A stretch of DNA of 64,000 nt from NCBI GenBank assembly GCA_022711355.1, contig JAKLFE010000014.1, positions 17,011-81,010 on the forward strand, read 5' to 3'. The stretch comes from Spirochaetota bacterium. Its GTDB lineage: Bacteria > Spirochaetota > Spirochaetia > Treponematales > Rectinemataceae. The translations under genes were made by a program, and so were the position numbers. Shown piece by piece: positions 51,262 to 60,912 of the stretch; position 1 is the stretch's first letter, and each line of letters begins with the position of its first letter. The notes below the pieces were generated by a model. It made no database searches, was not told where the DNA came from, and was given only the letters and a program-made list of their open reading frames with translations.

Positions 51262-52386
51262 TCACTCCTCCTTCCCGCCGAGGCGCTTCTCGACGGCCTT
51301 GGTCGCGGCGATCAGGCCGAGGCTGATCGCCACGATGACGAGGGATATCGCGTTCGCCAGGGGGAAGTTCGGCCGCCCCAGGAAGGCGTTGTTGTACATG
51401 TATATGGAGAGGATCTCGGTCACCCGCGAGGGCCCGCCCCCGGTCATGGAGTAGATCAGGGCGAAGCTCGACAGGGAGCCCGAGATGGCCAGGATGGCGG
51501 AGTTGACGATGGTGCCCGAGAGGGCCGGCAGGACTATGTAGCGCATGACCTGCCCGTCGCGGGCCCCGTCGATGCGCGCCGACTCGATCACCTGGGGGTC
51601 GATCTTCTGCATGTTGGCCAGGAAGAGGATGAGGTACATGCCCGTGTACATCCACAGGATCACGAAGAGGACGGGGAGCATGGCCACGTCGGGGCGGGTG
51701 AGGAACTCGGGGCTCCACTTCCGCGCGAAGAGGTTCGCCAGGCCGTCCAGGACCTCGGGCATGCCGCCGGCCGGGTAGGAGAGGAGGAGCTCGCGGAGCT
51801 CGGCCACGGGGTCGGAGAACAGGGCCCGGCCGGCGGGCCCGGCCAGCTCGAGGATGCCCCGGGCGATCTCCTCGGTCGGGGCGAAGCCTCCCCGGCTGGC
51901 GAAGAGGGCGGCGAGGGCGTCCTGGAACTCGCGGCGGTAGGCCGCGTTCATCACCGCGCCGATGGGGCCCCGCGGGGAGAAGATGGTCTGCCACAGGAGG
52001 CCCACGACGATGATGGAGATGATGTTCGGGAGGTAGAGGATGCCCTGCCAGAAGCCGGGACGGGCGACGAGCTTGCGGTAGACGAGGTAGGCGAAGACGA
52101 AGCCCAGGGGAAGCTGTCCGAAGACCGAGACCAGGACGATGTAGAGGTTGTTCTTGAGGGCGTTCCAGAAGAAGGGGTCGGAGGCGATGCGGGCGTACTG
52201 CCCGAAGCCCGCGAAGCCCCAGCTCTCCCCGCCGAACATCTTGCCGCCCGAGTAGTCCGAGACGGAGAGGACGACGGAGAGGACGATCGGGAAGCCGATC
52301 ACCAGGAGGTAGACGAGGAAGGCGGGCAGGACCATGGCCCAGTAGGCCCGGCCCTCCTCTCCGTGGATCTGTCGAGCGCTGGACAT
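51262..52386 (-). CDS. CUT1 oligosaccharide ABC importer, permease (MalF/MsmF-like) with large loop insert
   Basis: A 374-residue permease, longer than the usual ~290-310 for this subunit. The extra length is an insert at residues about 150-222, a hydrophilic, Ala/Glu/Leu-rich helical stretch placed in the external loop after GPIGAVMN and before the next membrane segment. MalF of E. coli also carries a periplasmic domain, but in a different loop. The EAA loop VIESARIDGARDGQVMRYIVLP lies around residue 268. GGGAGG precedes the ATG. It partners the 50396 permease and the 52490 binding protein. Confidence 0.88.
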   Translation of the reverse strand: MSSARQIHGEEGRAYWAMVLPAFLVYLLVIGFPIVLSVVLSVSDYSGGKMFGGESWGFAGFGQYARIASDPFFWNALKNNLYIVLVSVFGQLPLGFVFAYLVYRKLVARPGFWQGILYLPNIISIIVVGLLWQTIFSPRGPIGAVMNAAYRREFQDALAALFASRGGFAPTEEIARGILELAGPAGRALFSDPVAELRELLLSYPAGGMPEVLDGLANLFARKWSPEFLTRPDVAMLPVLFVILWMYTGMYLILFLANMQKIDPQVIESARIDGARDGQVMRYIVLPALSGTIVNSAILAISGSLSSFALIYSMTGGGPSRVTEILSIYMYNNAFLGRPNFPLANAISLVIVAISLGLIAATKAVEKRLGGKEE

Positions 52387-52444
52387 TGCAGCCTCCCTGC
52401 TCGGGGATCAGGCGGACCGGGCGGAAAGGCCGTGACCGCGGAAG

Positions 52445-52481
52445 GGGGCGGCCGCGGGAGCCGAAGGCCCCGGACCGCCCC
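52445..52481 (-). other. UUCG-loop hairpin 3' of the oligosaccharide binding-protein gene
   Basis: GGGGCGG/CCGCCCC arms (52445-52451 and 52475-52481) enclose an inner GC-rich stem capped by TTCG, read on the minus strand. It begins 9 bp after the binding-protein stop and precedes the permease. It is unrelated in sequence to elements A-C but sits in the same position; mRNA stabilisation is inferred. Confidence 0.55.
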
Positions 52482-52489
52482 ATGCTACG

Positions 52490-53815
52490 CTACTTCGCGG
52501 CGGCCTTCCAGGCGTCGAAGGCCTTCTGGATCTCGGCCGCGACGGCCGCGGGCTTCTTGGTGCCCAGGCCGATGGCGATCAGGCCGCTGTTCAGCACGTT
52601 GTACACGGCGGGGTCGAAGACGCCGTCGACCACGTAGCAGGTCTTGTCGTTCTCGGCGTAGAAGGCCGGGACCTTGGCCACGAGGGGCTCGACGTCGGCC
52701 TTCACGCCCTTGCGGGTGGGGACGTACTGGCCGGTGGCGAAGCGGATGGCCTGGACCTCGGGGGAGTAGAGGTACTTGACCAGGCGGACGGCCGCCTGCT
52801 CCTCGGGGGAGCCGGCCTTGAGGGCGCCGTTGATGGACCAGCCGCAGCCGGCGACGGCGGAGACCACGCCGGGGTTCTGCTCGCCGGGGATCGACACGAA
52901 GGGCGCCAGGACGAAGTCGCTCTCCTGGGCCTTCGGGTCGATGAGGGCCTTGCCGGAGCTCTTGTCGGTGATGTAGGCGGCGGCTCGCCAGTCGCCGTCG
53001 ACGTAGATCGCGGCCTTGCCGGAGGCGAAGATCCCGGCCGCCTCGCCGTAGCCGACCTGGTTGTCCTCGCGGGCGATGATCCCGTCCTTGTACAGGCTCT
53101 CGATCACGGCGAGGGAGTCGACGAAGGGCTTGTCGGTGAACTTGGCCTTGCCCGCCTTGACGTCGCGGAGGAAGGCGTCGCCGGCCACGCGGCCGGCCAC
53201 CGTCGAGAAGAGGCAGGACTGCATGGGCCAGCCGTCCTTGTTCGGCAGCATGACGGCGGCGATGCCCTTGGCCTTGAGCTTGGGCACCATGGCCTTGAGC
53301 TCGGCGTAGGTCTTCGGGACCTCGAAGCCGTTGTCCGCGAGGAGCTTCTTGTTCACGTACATCACGGAGGTGTAGGTGTAGGCCTGGGGCAGCATGGCCA
53401 TGTACATGCCCAGCTGGTTGGCGGGGTTGGTCGCCGCGGCGGAGAAGTCCTTGAGGTACTCGGTGCCGAGGATGACGCCGAGGTCCTTGGCGAGCTTCTT
53501 CTCGTGGATGACCGCGCTGCGCGAGCCCGGCCAGACGTAGAAGACGTCGGGGAGGGTCCCGGCGGCGGCGTAGGCCTGGAGCTTCTCGTGGTAGGGATCG
53601 TTGAACAGGACCTCCATATCCAGCTTGATGTCGGGATTCGCCTTCTGGAAGTCCTCCCAGATCTTCACGTCCTCCTTGTAGCCGGCCTGGTCCGCCTGCT
53701 GGTAGTTCATGACCTTGAGGGTCACGACCTTGGCCTTCTTCGCGCAGCCGCCGAGCGCGAGGCTCGAGATGAGGGCCGCCGCGAGGAGGGCGAACAGGAT
53801 CTTCTTCTGCTTCAT
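52490..53815 (-). CDS. CUT1 oligosaccharide ABC importer, solute-binding lipoprotein
   Basis: A 441-residue family 1 binding protein with AAGGAGG upstream of the ATG. Lipobox ALGGC (Cys about residue 24) indicates a lipid anchor. VTLKVMNYQQ, FQKANPDIKLDMEVLFNDPYHEKLQAYAAAGTLPDVFYVWPG and TSVMYVNKKLLADNGFEVPKTYAELKAM match MsmE/UgpB-like sugar-binding proteins; YVPTRKGVKAD marks the chain-end region. It should bind the oligosaccharide later cut by the GH1, GH20 and GH2 enzymes of the locus. A strong hairpin follows its stop codon. Confidence 0.92.
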   Translation of the reverse strand: MKQKKILFALLAAALISSLALGGCAKKAKVVTLKVMNYQQADQAGYKEDVKIWEDFQKANPDIKLDMEVLFNDPYHEKLQAYAAAGTLPDVFYVWPGSRSAVIHEKKLAKDLGVILGTEYLKDFSAAATNPANQLGMYMAMLPQAYTYTSVMYVNKKLLADNGFEVPKTYAELKAMVPKLKAKGIAAVMLPNKDGWPMQSCLFSTVAGRVAGDAFLRDVKAGKAKFTDKPFVDSLAVIESLYKDGIIAREDNQVGYGEAAGIFASGKAAIYVDGDWRAAAYITDKSSGKALIDPKAQESDFVLAPFVSIPGEQNPGVVSAVAGCGWSINGALKAGSPEEQAAVRLVKYLYSPEVQAIRFATGQYVPTRKGVKADVEPLVAKVPAFYAENDKTCYVVDGVFDPAVYNVLNSGLIAIGLGTKKPAAVAAEIQKAFDAWKAAAK

Positions 53816-53896
53816 GATGCCATTCCTCCTTGGGATACCGTGACGATCGATACGGCGCCGCCGGGCCCCAGGGCCCCGGCGCCGGCTTTCACCATG

Positions 53897-55039
53897 CTAG
53901 TCCTGCCCCCGCGCCGCCCGGCCCCCGAGCTCCGGGAGCATCCTGCCCGAGAGGAGGCGGTCGAGGACCATGCCCGCCGCGCCGTAGGCCACGGCCCTCC
54001 CGCCGAGGCTCGAGAAGCGGATATCGACCTCCTTCGGCGTGGAGTACATCCAGTTCTCGGCGAGGCGGCGGCGCAGGAGGGAGGGGAAGTCCAGGCCCAG
54101 GGACTCGATGTCCCCCCCCACGTAGACCCGGTCGAAGTCCATCGTGTTGACGAGCATGGCCATGTTGCGGGCCAGCTCGTCGGAGGCGGCCTCGAGGGCC
54201 TCGCCGTCCTCGTCGATGCGGCCGAGGGTCTCGCGGGGCAGGGCGAACTGGAGCTCGCCCGGGCCCTCGCAGAAGGCCGAGCGGAACTCCCCCGCGTGGC
54301 CGTGGGCCCCCGCGAAGACCTTGCCGCCGAGGGCAACGCCGAAGCCGACGCCCAGGCCGCCGAAGCGCCCGAGGGAGCGGCCGTCCTTGCGGAACTCCAC
54401 GAGGGCGAAGAGGAAGTCGCGGAGCGCCTCGTCCTTGTTCCAGGCGAGCTCGCCCCAGGCGCAGCAGTTCGCGTCGTTCTCGACCAGGCAGGGCAGGGCG
54501 AGGCGGGAGGCGACGGCCTTGCCGAAGTCCACCGGGCGGTCGATGCCCAGGGGCACGGAGTAGTTGATCAGGCCCCGCTTCGCGTCGATGAGGCCGCCCG
54601 CCCCCACCCCGATGCCCAGGAGGCGGGAGCCTTGGGGACAGAGCTCGGCGGAGGAGCTCCGGATGAGGTCCAGGGCGCTCTCCGCGAAGGAGGCCGGGCT
54701 GAAGGATAGCTTTCCCCGGCGCTGCCCGACGATGCCGCCGACGAGGTCCACGGCCAGGGCGACGTAGGACTCGGCCTGGATCTCGATGCCGAGGACGAGG
54801 CCGTAGGAAGGGTCGATGGCGAGGTGGATGGGGCGGCGCCCCCCCTTGACCCCCGCCTCTCCCTCGGAGGTTTCCTTTATAATGCCGAGGGCGATGAGGC
54901 GGCTGACCTGGTTGGTCACGGTGGACTTATCGAGGCCGAGGTGCTCGGCTATGTCGACGCGGCTGATCCGGGGATTCTGCCAGATCGTGCGGACGATGCG
55001 GGCGGCCGTCTGCGTGACCGGCCCGGCTCCTCTCGGCAT
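53897..55039 (-). CDS. ROK-family regulator lacking the zinc motif
   Basis: A 380-residue NagC/XylR-like regulator. The start at ATG 55039, with AGGTGGAG upstream, is preferred to a TTG further upstream that would lie within the operator. Residues about 10-70 form a winged helix-turn-helix ([29 protein letters not shown]). In the ROK domain [12 protein letters not shown] and the GHAGEF segment are present, but the usual CxCGxxGCLE zinc site is replaced by [10 protein letters not shown]. Ligand geometry may differ from zinc-containing members. It heads the minus-strand glycan operon, divergent from GH2, and a palindrome lies between them. Autoregulation and control of both directions are inferred. 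Confidence 0.88.
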   Translation of the reverse strand: MPRGAGPVTQTAARIVRTIWQNPRISRVDIAEHLGLDKSTVTNQVSRLIALGIIKETSEGEAGVKGGRRPIHLAIDPSYGLVLGIEIQAESYVALAVDLVGGIVGQRRGKLSFSPASFAESALDLIRSSSAELCPQGSRLLGIGVGAGGLIDAKRGLINYSVPLGIDRPVDFGKAVASRLALPCLVENDANCCAWGELAWNKDEALRDFLFALVEFRKDGRSLGRFGGLGVGFGVALGGKVFAGAHGHAGEFRSAFCEGPGELQFALPRETLGRIDEDGEALEAASDELARNMAMLVNTMDFDRVYVGGDIESLGLDFPSLLRRRLAENWMYSTPKEVDIRFSSLGGRAVAYGAAGMVLDRLLSGRMLPELGGRAARGQD

Positions 55040-55066
55040 GCTCCACCTCGATATGCTGGTTCTAGC

Positions 55067-55127
55067 TGGTTGATTGATAACGTCAACCAATTAAGGTATA
55101 CCATGTACACGAAGGACCGTCAACCAA
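55067..55127. promoter_or_regulatory. Operator region between ROK regulator and GH2
   Basis: TGGTTGA (55067-55073) and TCAACCA (55083-55089) are perfect 7-bp inverted arms. A further half site GTCAACCAA at 55119-55127 repeats 55082-55090 exactly, 37 bp apart. GCTGGTT occurs at 55055 and 55065. The palindrome overlaps the -35 of the GH2 promoter. Confidence 0.6.
55074..55102 (+). promoter_or_regulatory. Promoter of the GH2 gene
   Basis: TTGATA (55074-55079), a 17-bp spacer and TATACC (55097-55102). The -35 lies inside the ROK palindrome, so repressor binding would exclude RNA polymerase. Confidence 0.5.
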
Positions 55128-55144
55128 GAATCGGAGGAGCGATC

Positions 55145-57700
55145 ATGGAGTCATTCGAGCTCGGGGGGAGTTGGAGCTTGGTACGCATCGCCGACGGGAG
55201 CCGCAGGCCGATGGCCGTACCCGGGGACATCGTCTCGGCCCTCCTGGCCGCCGGCGAGATCCCCGACCCCTACTACGGGAAGAACGAGCTCGAGCTCGCC
55301 TGGATCGGCGAGGAGGACTGGCTCCTCGAGCGCGAGTTCGAGCTGCCGGCCTCCCTCCTCGAGCGGGACCGGATCCAGCTCGAGGCCGAGCTCCTCGACA
55401 CGGTCGCCGAGCTCAGGCTGAACGGCCGGCTCCTCGGCGCGAGCGCCAACATGTTCCGCCGCTTCCGGGCCGAGGCCAGGGAGCTGCTCCGGCCGGGGCG
55501 GAATCTCCTCGCGGTGAAGATATCCTCCCCGGTCGCGGCCGCGGCCCGGGCCGCGGCGGCCCTGCCCTACCCCCTGCCCTGCTCCGAGTACCCCCACTCC
55601 TCGCCCCACCGCAACCTCCTGCGCAAGTCCCAGTGCATGTCAGGCTGGGACTGGGGTCCCTGCCTCATGACCGGGGGCATCTACGACGGGATCAGGCTCA
55701 GGGCCTTCGACGGCCCCTCGATCGAGTACGCCACGACGAGGATGCGCCGCGGCGAGGGCCCCGGCTCCTGGAAGGTCGAGCTCCGCGTCGAGCTCGACGC
55801 GGCCGCGGCGGGCCCGGCCCGCCTCAAGGCCGAGCTCGCCGGGGCCCGGGCCTCCCTCGAGGCCGAGCTCCCCGCGGGGCCCTCGGCCCTGCGCCTCGAG
55901 CTCGAGGTCGAGGGCGTCGGGGACTGGTGGCCCGCGCGGCTGGGCGAGCGGCCCCTCTACGAGCTCGAGCTGCGCTGCTCGCCGGAAGGCGCGCCGGCTG
56001 CCGAGGGCCGCGCCGGCGCGGGCTCCGGGAGCGCGCCGGCCCGCTCCGGATCGGGCGACCGGCTGCGCAAGCGCCTGGGCTTCCGCGAGCTGCGGGTGCT
56101 CTCGGAGGAGGACGCCGAGGGCCGCTCCATGGTCTTCCGCGTCAACGGCCGCGACGTCTTCTGCCGGGGGGCGAACTGGATACCCGCCGACGCCCTCCCC
56201 TCGCGCTGCACCCGATCTAGGCTCGAGGGACTCCTCCGCTCGGCCGTCGAGGCGGGGATGAACTGCCTCCGCGTCTGGGGCGGGGGCCGCTACGAATCCG
56301 AGGACTTCTACGCTCTCTGCGACGAGCTGGGCATCATGATCTGGCAGGACTGCATGTTCTCCTGCGCCCTCTACCCCGCCGACCCGGCCTTCCTCGCCGA
56401 GGTCGACGCCGAGATCCGCCACCAGGTTAGGCGCCTCATGGACCATCCCTGCCTCGCCCTCTGGTGCGGGAACAACGAGGCCCTGGGGGCCATCAGCTGG
56501 TTCGAGGAGTCGCGGAAGGACCCGGCGCGCTACAAGGCCGATTACGAGGCCCTCACCGAGGGGGTCCTCGGCCGCGCGATCCGCGAGATCGACCCCGACC
56601 GGACCTGGTGGCCCTCCTCGCCCTCGGCGGGCCCGGGCGACTACGCGGACAACTGGCACGCGGACTCGCGGGGCGACATGCACTTCTGGTCGGTCTGGCA
56701 CGAGGGCAAGAGCTTCTCCGAGTACCTGGCCGTGCGGCCGCGCTTCTGCTCGGAGTTCGGCTTCCAGTCCCTGCCCTCGGCCCGGGCCGCCGCCTCATTC
56801 GCCCCGGAGGACCAGCGCAACGTCACGAGCCCGGTCCTCGAGCAGCACCAGCGCCATCCGCGGGGCAACTCGATCATCCTCGAGACCATGTCCCGCTACT
56901 TCCGCATGCCCTCGGGCTTCCGCGAGACGCTCTACCTCTCGCAGGCGCAGCAGGCCCTCGCGATCGGCGCGGCCGTCTCGTACTGGCGTGCCCAGAAGCC
57001 CCGCTGCATGGGCATACTCTACTGGCAGCTCAACGACGTCTGGCCCGGCTCGAGCTGGTCGAGCCTCGACTACGACGGGGGCTGGAAGCTCCTCCACTAC
57101 GAGGCCCGGCGCTTCTTCGACCCGGTCTTCCTCGCCCTCTACGAGAGGGAGGGCCTGGTCAGCGCCGTCGGCGTGAACGACTCGGGCTCGGCCCTGGGCT
57201 GCCGCCTCTCCCTCGCCCTGCGCCGCTTCGACGGGAGCGCGGCCCTCGAGGCCCGGCTCGAGGCCGAGCTCCCGGCCGCGGCGGCCCGCCCCCTCTGGAG
57301 CGCCGCCCTGTCCGAGCTGCCGGCGGCCCCCGAGGAGCTCTACCTCGAGGCCCGCCTCTCGGCCGGCCCCGGCCCGGCCTGGCCGGGGAAGCCCGAGCGC
57401 CGCTCCCTCCTCTTCCTGACGGAGCCCAAGCGCTGCGCCCTCCCCGATCCCAAGATCGCCTATCGCGTCGAGGAAGGGCCCGAGGGCCCGGTCCTCGGGC
57501 TCCGGGCCGAGGCTCCGGCCTTCTTCGTCTCCCCCGAGCTCGGCTCCCTGGGCGGGCGCTTCGAGGACGGGGGCTTCCACCTGGGCGCGGGCGAGTCGAG
57601 GCGGCTGCGCTACCTACCCGGCCCCGGCGGCGCGGTCCCGGGCGCGGCCGAGCTCGAGGCGGACCTCAGGATCCTCCACCTCCGCGCCAGCTACGAGTAG
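55145..57700 (+). CDS. GH2 beta-mannosidase
   Basis: An 851-residue enzyme; ATG 55145 follows a GGAGGAGC site. The N-terminal sugar-binding domain (residues about 1-180), an Ig-like domain and the barrel are in the order usual for beta-mannosidases. Diagnostic segments are [16 protein letters not shown] (around residue 170), [33 protein letters not shown] with the acid/base Glu, and SEFGFQSLP with the nucleophile Glu. [18 protein letters not shown] is also typical. No signal peptide, so it is cytoplasmic. With GH20 and GH1 it could take apart N-glycan cores (Man-beta-GlcNAc) or mannan-derived oligosaccharides; this pairing is inference. Confidence 0.92.
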   Translation: MESFELGGSWSLVRIADGSRRPMAVPGDIVSALLAAGEIPDPYYGKNELELAWIGEEDWLLEREFELPASLLERDRIQLEAELLDTVAELRLNGRLLGASANMFRRFRAEARELLRPGRNLLAVKISSPVAAAARAAAALPYPLPCSEYPHSSPHRNLLRKSQCMSGWDWGPCLMTGGIYDGIRLRAFDGPSIEYATTRMRRGEGPGSWKVELRVELDAAAAGPARLKAELAGARASLEAELPAGPSALRLELEVEGVGDWWPARLGERPLYELELRCSPEGAPAAEGRAGAGSGSAPARSGSGDRLRKRLGFRELRVLSEEDAEGRSMVFRVNGRDVFCRGANWIPADALPSRCTRSRLEGLLRSAVEAGMNCLRVWGGGRYESEDFYALCDELGIMIWQDCMFSCALYPADPAFLAEVDAEIRHQVRRLMDHPCLALWCGNNEALGAISWFEESRKDPARYKADYEALTEGVLGRAIREIDPDRTWWPSSPSAGPGDYADNWHADSRGDMHFWSVWHEGKSFSEYLAVRPRFCSEFGFQSLPSARAAASFAPEDQRNVTSPVLEQHQRHPRGNSIILETMSRYFRMPSGFRETLYLSQAQQALAIGAAVSYWRAQKPRCMGILYWQLNDVWPGSSWSSLDYDGGWKLLHYEARRFFDPVFLALYEREGLVSAVGVNDSGSALGCRLSLALRRFDGSAALEARLEAELPAAAARPLWSAALSELPAAPEELYLEARLSAGPGPAWPGKPERRSLLFLTEPKRCALPDPKIAYRVEEGPEGPVLGLRAEAPAFFVSPELGSLGGRFEDGGFHLGAGESRRLRYLPGPGGAVPGAAELEADLRILHLRASYE

Positions 57701-57742
57701 GATCGGCGCCGCGGCGGCCTGGCCGCGCGGCGGCGGGCCGGC

Positions 57743-59362
57743 TCAGAGCCAGCCGGCGCGGTAGGCGAAGGAGCCCCCGACCACCGTGGCGGCGACCTTG
57801 GCCTCGAGGATCTCCATCGGCGGGATCGCGTAGATGTCGCGGTCGAGGATCGTCAGGTCGGCGAGCTTCCCGACCTCGATCCCTCCCCGCTCCCGCCCGA
57901 GGCCCGCCGCGCGGGCGGCCCCGAGGCTGTAGGCCCGCACGGCCTCGGCCACGGAGAGCCGCTCCCCCGGGCGCCAGCCCTCGGGTCCCGGCTCCCCGGC
58001 GGCGTTCCGGCGGGTCACCGCGGCGTGGATCCCCGCCAGGGGGTCCATCGTCTCCACGGGGCAGTCGGAGCCGAAGGCGAGCTCGGCCCCCGAGCGCAGG
58101 AGTGAGGCGAAGGCGTAGGCTCCCGCGCTCCGCGCGCCGAGGTTCCGGTCGGTGTAGCCGATCTCCGAGGTGGCGTGGATGGGCTGCATCGAGGCGACGA
58201 CGCCGAGCTCGGCGAAGCGGGCGATGTCGGCGGGGTGGAGGACCTGGGCGTGCTCGATGCGGTTGGGCGCGGCCGGGGCAGCCGCCCCGGCGCGGAGGGC
58301 CGCGGCGGTAGACTCGCGGGCCGCGGCGAAGATCCCGAGCATCTCGCGGTTGGCTCGATCGCCTATCGCGTGGATCGCGCAGGCCAGGCCCGCGGCGTTG
58401 GCCTTGGCCACGGCCTCGCGGAGGGCCTCGGGGGGCGTCACGCAGATGCCGCGGTCCTCCGGCGCTCCCTCGTAGCCCTCGAGCATCCAGGCCGTGCGCG
58501 GGCCCATGGCCCCGTCGGCGAACATCTTCACCGGGCCGACGGCCAGCCGCCCGTCGCCGAGGCCCGAGCGCAGCCCCAGGGCTATGGCCTGGTCCAGGAG
58601 GGCCAGGGGTACGCTCTTCACGACGCGGAGGCCCAGCCGCCCCCGCGAGCGCAGGAGCTGGAGGGCGGCGAAGGAGTCCGCCCCGTCCAGGTCGTGGACC
58701 CCGACGAGGCCGAAGCGCTGGGCCTTGGCGATCGCGTCGCCCATCGCGGCCGCGATCTCCTCGACGCTCGGCGCGGGGAGGCGGGAGAGCATCAGGGCCA
58801 TGGCGCCCTCGAGGAGTATGCCCGTGGGCTCTCCCGCGGCGTCCTTGAGGATCTTGCCGTCGGGGGGATCGGCCCGGCCGGCCGAGATCCCCGCGGCCGC
58901 GAGGGCGGCGGAGTTGGCCCAGATCGCGTGGCCGCTCTTGTCCTGGAGGCAGACGGGGTTGGCCGGGGCGGCCGCGTCGAGGGCTCCCTTGGAGGGGAAG
59001 GCCCCGTCCCAGGCGTTGCGGTTCCAGCCGTAGCCGATGACCCAGGCCCCCGGCCCGGCCTCGGCGGCCCGGCGGGCGACGGCCTCGGCCACGGCGCCGG
59101 GCGTCGCCAGCTCGGCGTCCACCTGCCTGAGCCCCAGGGCGAGGTCGCGGAAGTGGAGGTGGGCGTCCGTCAGGCCCGGCAGGACCCGGGCGCCGCGGAG
59201 GTCCAGGAGCTCGGTCCCCTTCCCGCGCGGGAGCTCGAGGGCGCCCGAGTCGTCGCCCACGTAGGTTATGCGGCCGAACTCGGCCGCCAGCGCGGTGGCC
59301 GAGCCCGCCTGGCCCGCGGGGCCGCAGACCTTCCCGCCGTAGAGCACCAATCGATCGGCCAC
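57743..59362 (-). CDS. YtcJ-like metal-dependent amidohydrolase
   Basis: A 539-residue amidohydrolase of the exoenzyme-regulatory-AepA/YtcJ group. LPGLTDAHLHFRD (around residues 62-74) gives the first metal His pair; VKMFADGAMGPRTAWM, AIHAIGDRANREML, NRIEHAQVLHP and LAFGSDCPVETMDP supply the later ligands and the terminal Asp. The C-terminal GKLADLTILDRDIY strand closes the small beta domain. No signal peptide. A GGGGAG site precedes the ATG, 13 bp after livF, so it is probably the last gene of the LIV operon and acts on the imported compound, perhaps an N-substituted amino acid or amide (inference). Confidence 0.88.
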   Translation of the reverse strand: MADRLVLYGGKVCGPAGQAGSATALAAEFGRITYVGDDSGALELPRGKGTELLDLRGARVLPGLTDAHLHFRDLALGLRQVDAELATPGAVAEAVARRAAEAGPGAWVIGYGWNRNAWDGAFPSKGALDAAAPANPVCLQDKSGHAIWANSAALAAAGISAGRADPPDGKILKDAAGEPTGILLEGAMALMLSRLPAPSVEEIAAAMGDAIAKAQRFGLVGVHDLDGADSFAALQLLRSRGRLGLRVVKSVPLALLDQAIALGLRSGLGDGRLAVGPVKMFADGAMGPRTAWMLEGYEGAPEDRGICVTPPEALREAVAKANAAGLACAIHAIGDRANREMLGIFAAARESTAAALRAGAAAPAAPNRIEHAQVLHPADIARFAELGVVASMQPIHATSEIGYTDRNLGARSAGAYAFASLLRSGAELAFGSDCPVETMDPLAGIHAAVTRRNAAGEPGPEGWRPGERLSVAEAVRAYSLGAARAAGLGRERGGIEVGKLADLTILDRDIYAIPPMEILEAKVAATVVGGSFAYRAGWL

Positions 59363-59375
59363 GCTCTCCCCTTCC

Positions 59376-60107
59376 TCAGGCGCCCACGCCCAGGTAGCTC
59401 TCCTGGACGCGCCTGTCCGCGAGGAGCTCCTCGCCCGGGCCCTCGAGCTTGATCCGCCCGGTCTCCAGGACGTAGGCCCGGTCGCAGACGTCGAGGGCCA
59501 TGCCCGCGTTCTGCTCGACGAGGAGGATGGTGAGCCCCGTCTCCTCGTTGAGCCTGATGATGGTATCGAAGACGAGGTCGACGACCATGGGGGCGAGGCC
59601 GAGGGAGGGCTCGTCGAGGAGGAGGAGCCGCGGCTCGGACATGAGGGCCCGCGCGACGGCGAGCATCTGCTGCTCGCCCCCCGACAGGGTCCCGCCCGCC
59701 TGGGAGGCCCGCTCGGCGAGCACCGGGAAGAGCTCGTGCGCGCGCTCGAGCGAGGCCGGGACCCGCGAGCGGTCCTTGCAGGAGTAGGCGCCGAGCAGGA
59801 GGTTCTCGCGCACCGTCAGGGTCGGGAAGATCCGCCGGCCCTCGGGCACCAGGGTCAGGCCCTGGCGCACGACCTCGTGGGAGCTCTTCGGCAGGGGCCT
59901 GCCCTCGAAGCGCATCGAGCCTGAGTCTGCCGCCTTCGCCCCGGCGATCGTCTTGAGGAGGGTCGACTTCCCCGCCCCGTTCGCGCCGATCACGGCGACG
60001 ATCTCGCCGGCCCCGACGCGGAGCGAGACGCCCGACAGGGCCTTGATCCCCCCGTAGGAGACCTCGAGCTCAGCTATCTCGAGCAAGCCGCCGCCGCCTT
60101 CGCCCAT
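59376..60107 (-). CDS. livF: Branched-chain amino-acid-type ABC importer, ATPase LivF
   Basis: A 243-residue ATPase with Walker A GANGAGKST, the LivF-type stretch VPEGRRIFPTLTVRENLLLGAY, signature LSGGEQQMLAVARAL, Walker B LLLLDEPSLGLAPM and switch His replaced by Gln in LLVEQNAGMAL, as usual in LivF. Its start lies inside the end of livG (38-bp overlap). It works with LivG, LivH and LivM. Substrates of this importer class include branched-chain amino acids, amides, urea and polyamine-like compounds. Confidence 0.93.
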   Translation of the reverse strand: MGEGGGGLLEIAELEVSYGGIKALSGVSLRVGAGEIVAVIGANGAGKSTLLKTIAGAKAADSGSMRFEGRPLPKSSHEVVRQGLTLVPEGRRIFPTLTVRENLLLGAYSCKDRSRVPASLERAHELFPVLAERASQAGGTLSGGEQQMLAVARALMSEPRLLLLDEPSLGLAPMVVDLVFDTIIRLNEETGLTILLVEQNAGMALDVCDRAYVLETGRIKLEGPGEELLADRRVQESYLGVGA

Positions 60108-60912
60108 GTGCTTCCCTCTTTTCCCCGAGATAGGCCTCGACGACCCGCCGGTCGCCCTGGATCTCCCGGGGAGAGCCGGCGGCCAGGATCTCGCCGAGGT
60201 TCATGACGTAGATCCGCGACTCGGCGCAGAGCTCCATCACGACCTTGATGTGGTGCTCGATGATGATGATGCCGTAGCCGAACTCGCGGTGGATGCCGCG
60301 GATCAGGCCGGTCAGGCCGGCGCATTCCTCCTCGTTCATGCCCGCGGCGGGCTCGTCGAGGAGGAGGAGCTCGGGGCCCGTCGCCATGGCGCGGGCCAGC
60401 TCGAGGCGCCGCTGCAGGCCGTAGGGCAGGGCCCCCGCGCGCTCCGAGCCGCGGCCCCCGAGGCCCACGAGCTCGAGGAGCTCGGCCGTGCGCCGCGCCA
60501 CCTCGGCCTCGGCGGCCCGGGCCCGCCTCCCGCGGACGAAGGCCTCGGCGAGGGAGTACAGGGGCTTCGAGTGCATGCCGAGGGCCACGTTCTCGAAGAC
60601 CGTCATGCTCGGGAAGAGCCTGATGTTCTGGAAGGTGCGGCCGATCCCCAGGTGGCAGAGGCGGTCGGGCGACAGGCCGGCGATGGGCCGGCCCTTCCAC
60701 AGGATCTGGCCCGCGCTCGGCCTGGCGGAGCCGGTGATGAGGTTCAGGAGGGTGCTCTTGCCCGCCCCGTTGGGTCCGATCAGGCCCACGAGCTCGCCCG
60801 AGCGCAGGCTCAGGGAGACGTTCCGCACCGCCCGCACGCCGCCGAAGCTCACGCCGAGCCCGCGCAGCTCGAGGAGGACCGGGCCGGGGACGCCGCCGTC
60901 GCAGTCGCTCAT
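60070..60912 (-). CDS. livG: Branched-chain amino-acid-type ABC importer, ATPase LivG
   Basis: A 280-residue ATPase. ATG 60912 overlaps the livM stop (ATGA); the ribosome binding site is a weak G-run. GPNGAGKST (Walker A), LGIGRTFQNIRLFPSMTVFENVALG (LivG Q-loop region), PYGLQRRLELARAM (signature with the typical LPYG form), LLLLDEPAAGMNEEE and IEHHIKVVM are present. The chain ends with an unusual Arg-rich tail (GRRRRRLARDS) encoded in the overlap with livF, whereas LivG usually stops soon after YLGE. The tail may be a by-product of the overlap. Confidence 0.92.
   Translation of the reverse strand: MSDCDGGVPGPVLLELRGLGVSFGGVRAVRNVSLSLRSGELVGLIGPNGAGKSTLLNLITGSARPSAGQILWKGRPIAGLSPDRLCHLGIGRTFQNIRLFPSMTVFENVALGMHSKPLYSLAEAFVRGRRARAAEAEVARRTAELLELVGLGGRGSERAGALPYGLQRRLELARAMATGPELLLLDEPAAGMNEEECAGLTGLIRGIHREFGYGIIIIEHHIKVVMELCAESRIYVMNLGEILAAGSPREIQGDRRVVEAYLGEKREAHGRRRRRLARDS

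Noticed and set aside
53830..54150. Small plus-strand frames around the start of the binding-protein gene
   Set aside because: They have no ribosome binding site and Arg/Pro-rich composition typical of antisense frames here.
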